Shown here piece by piece: positions 61,445 through 64,000 of a stretch of DNA of 64,000 nt. The position numbers were made by a program, and so were the translations under genes. The notes below the pieces were generated by a model, which saw nothing but the letters and a program-made list of their open reading frames with translations, made no database searches and had not been told where the DNA came from. The first letter of the stretch is position 1. Every line of letters starts with the position of its first letter. Source of the DNA: Pogona vitticeps (lineage: Eukaryota > Chordata > Lepidosauria > Squamata > Agamidae); the NCBI RefSeq assembly GCF_051106095.1, contig NC_135786.1, forward strand, positions 143,694,001 through 143,758,000, read 5' to 3'.

Positions 61445-61572
61445 TCAGAACTTGACTTGCATGCGGAAGTGTGTCTGCTTTGTAGCATTATTCTGCATGC
61501 CCGTCTTCAGCATCCACTTTGCTTTCATCCTCTGGAGGTACTGCATGTCCCGCTCACGAGCCAGCGCTGCTC
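61445..61572 (-). CDS. ZNF622: ZNF622 last coding exon: conserved C-terminus
   Basis: ZNF622 (ZPR9, related to yeast Rei1) is a cytoplasmic zinc-finger protein that acts late in 60S ribosomal subunit maturation; it has also been linked to MELK, MYBL2 and ASK1 signalling. The exon follows a TGCTGTTGCAG acceptor. Its first two bases complete the glycine split from the preceding exon, and it then reads AALARERDMQYLQRMKAKWM, LKTGMQNNATKQTHF and RMQVKF, then TGA (61445-61447). This matches the human C-terminus (RERDMQYVQRMKSKWMLKTG... VQVRF) as I remember it almost residue for residue. It encodes 41 residues plus stop, too short for a simple open-frame search but certain from sequence, splice sites, phase and position next to MARCHF11. 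Confidence 0.95.
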
Positions 61573-62256
61573 CTGCAACAGCAGAGAAAGAGCGAATATT
61601 CAACATCTAGCAGATGGGGAAAGGACCTTTCTGAAGGGGAATGCCTAATCTACTGTGATCTTGGCAATGAAAGACTGAGGTTTTTGGCTTGAGTCAGAAC
61701 GGTTGCACTAGAGATGCATTCAATTTTGGCCCTGGAATTTATCCCAGTAAAATCATCCCAGCAGTGGCAATTGCAGCTAATTAAAGACCTCTCTCCCCCT
61801 CCCTCACCCCAATGTTGAAGCTCTTGACAGCTTCCTCACTATTAAAGGGATCCAACAAGAGCCCTGGGACCTGGAGAGAGGAAGACTGGAAATATTTTCT
61901 TTCTGAAAAATCACCATAGCAGATGACATCATAAGCCTTGTTTGGCATACCTTATGGCAACAGGATTTTCACTATCTATCTATTTATTTATTCAATTTAT
62001 ATCCTGCCCATCTAAACCGTAGTCTACTCTGGGCAGCTAACAACAATACATAAAAGTAAAAGAAATTTAAAATAAAAACAACTGTATTAATATGTAGTCT
62101 TTGAAAATGTGTTAGTACCAAGGATATGCCACTACTAGCTAGTTGTTATTCTGATTACTTCCAGATAACATGTTCTATGTACAATTTGCAAAAAGGTGCT
62201 TCTCAACGGCATTGGTTAATAACAGCACTGATGTGATATATTAGTTGTTTGCCTAC
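61573..62256 (-). other. ZNF622: ZNF622 last intron
   Basis: 684 bp with a GTAGGC donor and a TTGCAG acceptor. A reversed retroelement tail lies at about 61975-62060 ('tttatttattcaatttatat', 'ctgcccatctaaaccg'). Nothing else was recognised. Confidence 0.85.
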
Positions 62257-62400
62257 CTGTGCTGCTTGTCCATCCAAGGGCTTTATATTGCTGCAACACT
62301 CTGCCCACTGCCTGTTTATTTTTTGAAACTGCTACTGTTCGCACAGTGCCAAATCGCTGCTTGTAGTATCTCATCAGAGAACGGTGACCAATCCTGGCAC
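62257..62400 (-). CDS. ZNF622: ZNF622 penultimate coding exon: Rei1-family C-terminal domain
   Basis: This 144-bp exon lies between an ACTAAAG acceptor and a donor ACAG^GTAGGC. It encodes GARIGHRSLMRYYKQRFGTV, RTVAVSKNKQAVGRVLQQYK and ALGWTSST, with split glycine codons at both ends (two bases at its start, one at its end). The block GHRSLMRYYKQRF is the conserved signature of Rei1/ZNF622 proteins near their C-terminus, in the part expected to contact the 60S polypeptide exit tunnel side. Joined to the last exon it gives about 90 continuous residues with no break. The zinc-finger exons (four C2H2 fingers in human) lie beyond the right edge of the window. The human equivalent of KNKQAVGRVLQQY is closely similar. 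Confidence 0.95.
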
Positions 62401-63067
62401 CTTTAGTAAAGTGACAGAAAAGGGAGTAAATAGCTATTTGTCTTTTTAAACAGAGACAAAGTGGGAATTAGGAATATCATAATGGAACCCCTCCCCTTGG
62501 CTGAAATCCTGTTGCAGAGGGAAAACAAAAGGTAACTAGGCTGTAAACCCTAGAATTCTCAAAGGACAGGATCATTAGACCATGTGGAGGGATGCATTAA
62601 TGTGTGTTTGTATTTAAAGAAAACTTACTGGCATAGGCAAATATGAGTATTTTATCATGGAACCCCACAATTATGTCATGGGGGTCCTGCTGAGAATTAG
62701 ATGCTCTGCTGTACCAATGGTTCCCGACCATGGGGGTCACAGGTGTTGACCAAATGGGACATCATGTTTTCATAACAACGACTAAATTGTTCAGTGCTCA
62801 TGCCAACCTGCATCCATGACATCTCATTTCCTATCAACCCTTTCATTTCACAGATTATCCACCTGTGGAATCTGATCAGCTAGCAATAACTCTGAAACCT
62901 CCAAGTGTGTCTCCCCTGGAAAAACAAGTTATCATAAATGAATAACATACTGTAGTAACACAATGACTGGAATCATACACATGTCCTTCTTGGAAAAAGT
63001 TTTGTTATTGTTTCTGTGATTACACAGATCATTGCATAGGACGTAAGATACACATCCCAGTGTAGTA

Positions 63068-63270
63068 CAGTGGTTAGGAGTGCTGGACTATAGGGAGACC
63101 AGAATTCTAGTCCTAACTCGGCCATCAAACCCACTGGGTGACCTTGAGTCACTCATTTTTTTCCAGCTTGATGTACCTCACAGTGTTGTTGTAAAGATAA
63201 ACTGGGAAGGAGGACAGGCATGCATATTGTCTTGAATTCATTGAAGGAAAGATGGAATATAACACATATT
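63068..63270 (+). mobile_element. tRNA-derived SINE, MIR-like core type
   Basis: The tRNA-like head 'gtacagtggttaggagtgct' has an A box. The B-box region 'ttctagtcctaactcggcc' is degenerate. The core 'ctgggtgaccttgagtcact' and the tail 'cacagtgttgttgtaaagat' to 'gaaagatggaatataaca' follow the order of common reptile tRNA SINEs. Confidence 0.75.
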
Positions 63271-63763
63271 AAAGAACCATTGCCCTAGACTCAACAATCC
63301 TAAAGAGCTAAAAGCTCAATATGCAGTGTTTAGGTACTACTATACTGGGAAGGCTTACACAGGTAGCAACCCATTCCATATGGCACAAGCATTGTAATTA
63401 TATAAAGAGAACCATGGAAGAAAATCTAATTGCAGCTCAAAAGTCCCCTTCATTGCAGATTAAACTAATGAGGAAAAAAAATCTTCCGTGTTACTGATGC
63501 AGCAGAGTGCTTGTCTTGTTGAGAACAACAGCTTAACACAATGGGTTGGATCTAGATTTAGTCACGGTTAGCACAGAGTAAGGGGAAACAGTGGGTGTGC
63601 TAGGCATGACTGACGTAAATATCTCTATTTTAGGCATGACTAAGCCATCCTCAGAATAAACCCAGCGCACTGTTTCTCTGCAGCATGCCACTTTATCAGA
63701 ATGTTCTGTTCACCAACTGACAAGTGTTCAGGAAAATGAAGACAATCATATTCAAATTGGTAG

Positions 63764-63945
63764 CCTGTTTGGTGTAGTGGACAGAGTGCCCGACTGGAAA
63801 GCAGGAGATCTGTGTTTAGTTTCCAGTCAGCCATGGAAATTCACTGGAGGAGTGCTGGCAATAGTAGACAACTCTTTGAACATATCATGCACCTTGAAAT
63901 CCTATTAGGGTTACAATAAGTTGGACTTGATGACGCATAGCAACA
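63764..63945 (+). mobile_element. tRNA-derived SINE, same family as 19673-19908
   Basis: The A-box head is 'ttggtgtagtggacagagtg'. The 3' region 'cctattagggttacaataag' and 'ttggacttgatgacgcatag' matches the SINE at 19673. A weak direct repeat TTCAAA flanks it. Confidence 0.7.
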
Positions 63946-64000
63946 CCACCTTCAAAATACTATCATGACCATTTTTCCCTGTGAAGTGTTAAAAAGGAAG

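Larger units (their letters stand above)
62401..64000 (-). other. ZNF622: ZNF622 intron, 5' continuation beyond window
   Basis: Intron sequence up to the right edge. Two tRNA-derived SINE copies lie at 63068-63270 and 63764-63945. 'ggctgaaatcctgttgca' at about 62501 is a solitary end of the foldback MITE family. No further ZNF622 exon was recognised. Confidence 0.75.

Overview
The window looks like part of a squamate reptile (lizard or snake) nuclear genome. The three protein-coding genes are vertebrate genes split by introns. The interspersed repeats are typical of squamates: a Sauria-type tRNA SINE, a BovB LINE end, L1 and CR1-like LINEs, many small hAT and mariner-like elements, and long microsatellites. 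The species cannot be fixed from sequence alone.

Layout. Positions 1-9080 hold the 3' half of FBXL7 on the + strand: two coding exons (2104-2715 and 7094-7830) and the 3' UTR. About forty N-terminal residues are encoded upstream of the window. From 9081 to 23923 is intergenic DNA with repeats only, including a decayed hAT transposase and a Gypsy-type LTR fossil. From 23924 to 45042 all four coding exons of MARCHF11 lie on the - strand, ending in a CpG-island promoter (about 44290-45400). From 45400 to 61258 is intergenic DNA rich in transposons. The last two coding exons of ZNF622 lie on the - strand at 61445-61572 and 62257-62400; its 5' part is beyond the right edge.

The gene order and orientation FBXL7 > < MARCHF11 < ZNF622 matches the human chromosome 5p15.1 neighbourhood as I remember it, but far more compactly. 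The three genes do not form a pathway. FBXL7 is the substrate receptor of an SCF ubiquitin ligase, MARCHF11 is a membrane RING-CH ubiquitin ligase for protein sorting, and ZNF622 is a cytoplasmic 60S ribosome maturation factor.

Most of the rest is a layered record of mobile elements, many with target-site duplications readable by eye: an L1 interrupted by a second LINE; hAT elements inside an LTR fossil and inside another repeat; three mariner-type MITEs with TA duplications; a BovB copy and a Sauria SINE sharing a 3' motif; and a foldback family seen at least six times. I found no new enzymatic or defence system, no CRISPR array and no functional tRNA or rRNA gene.
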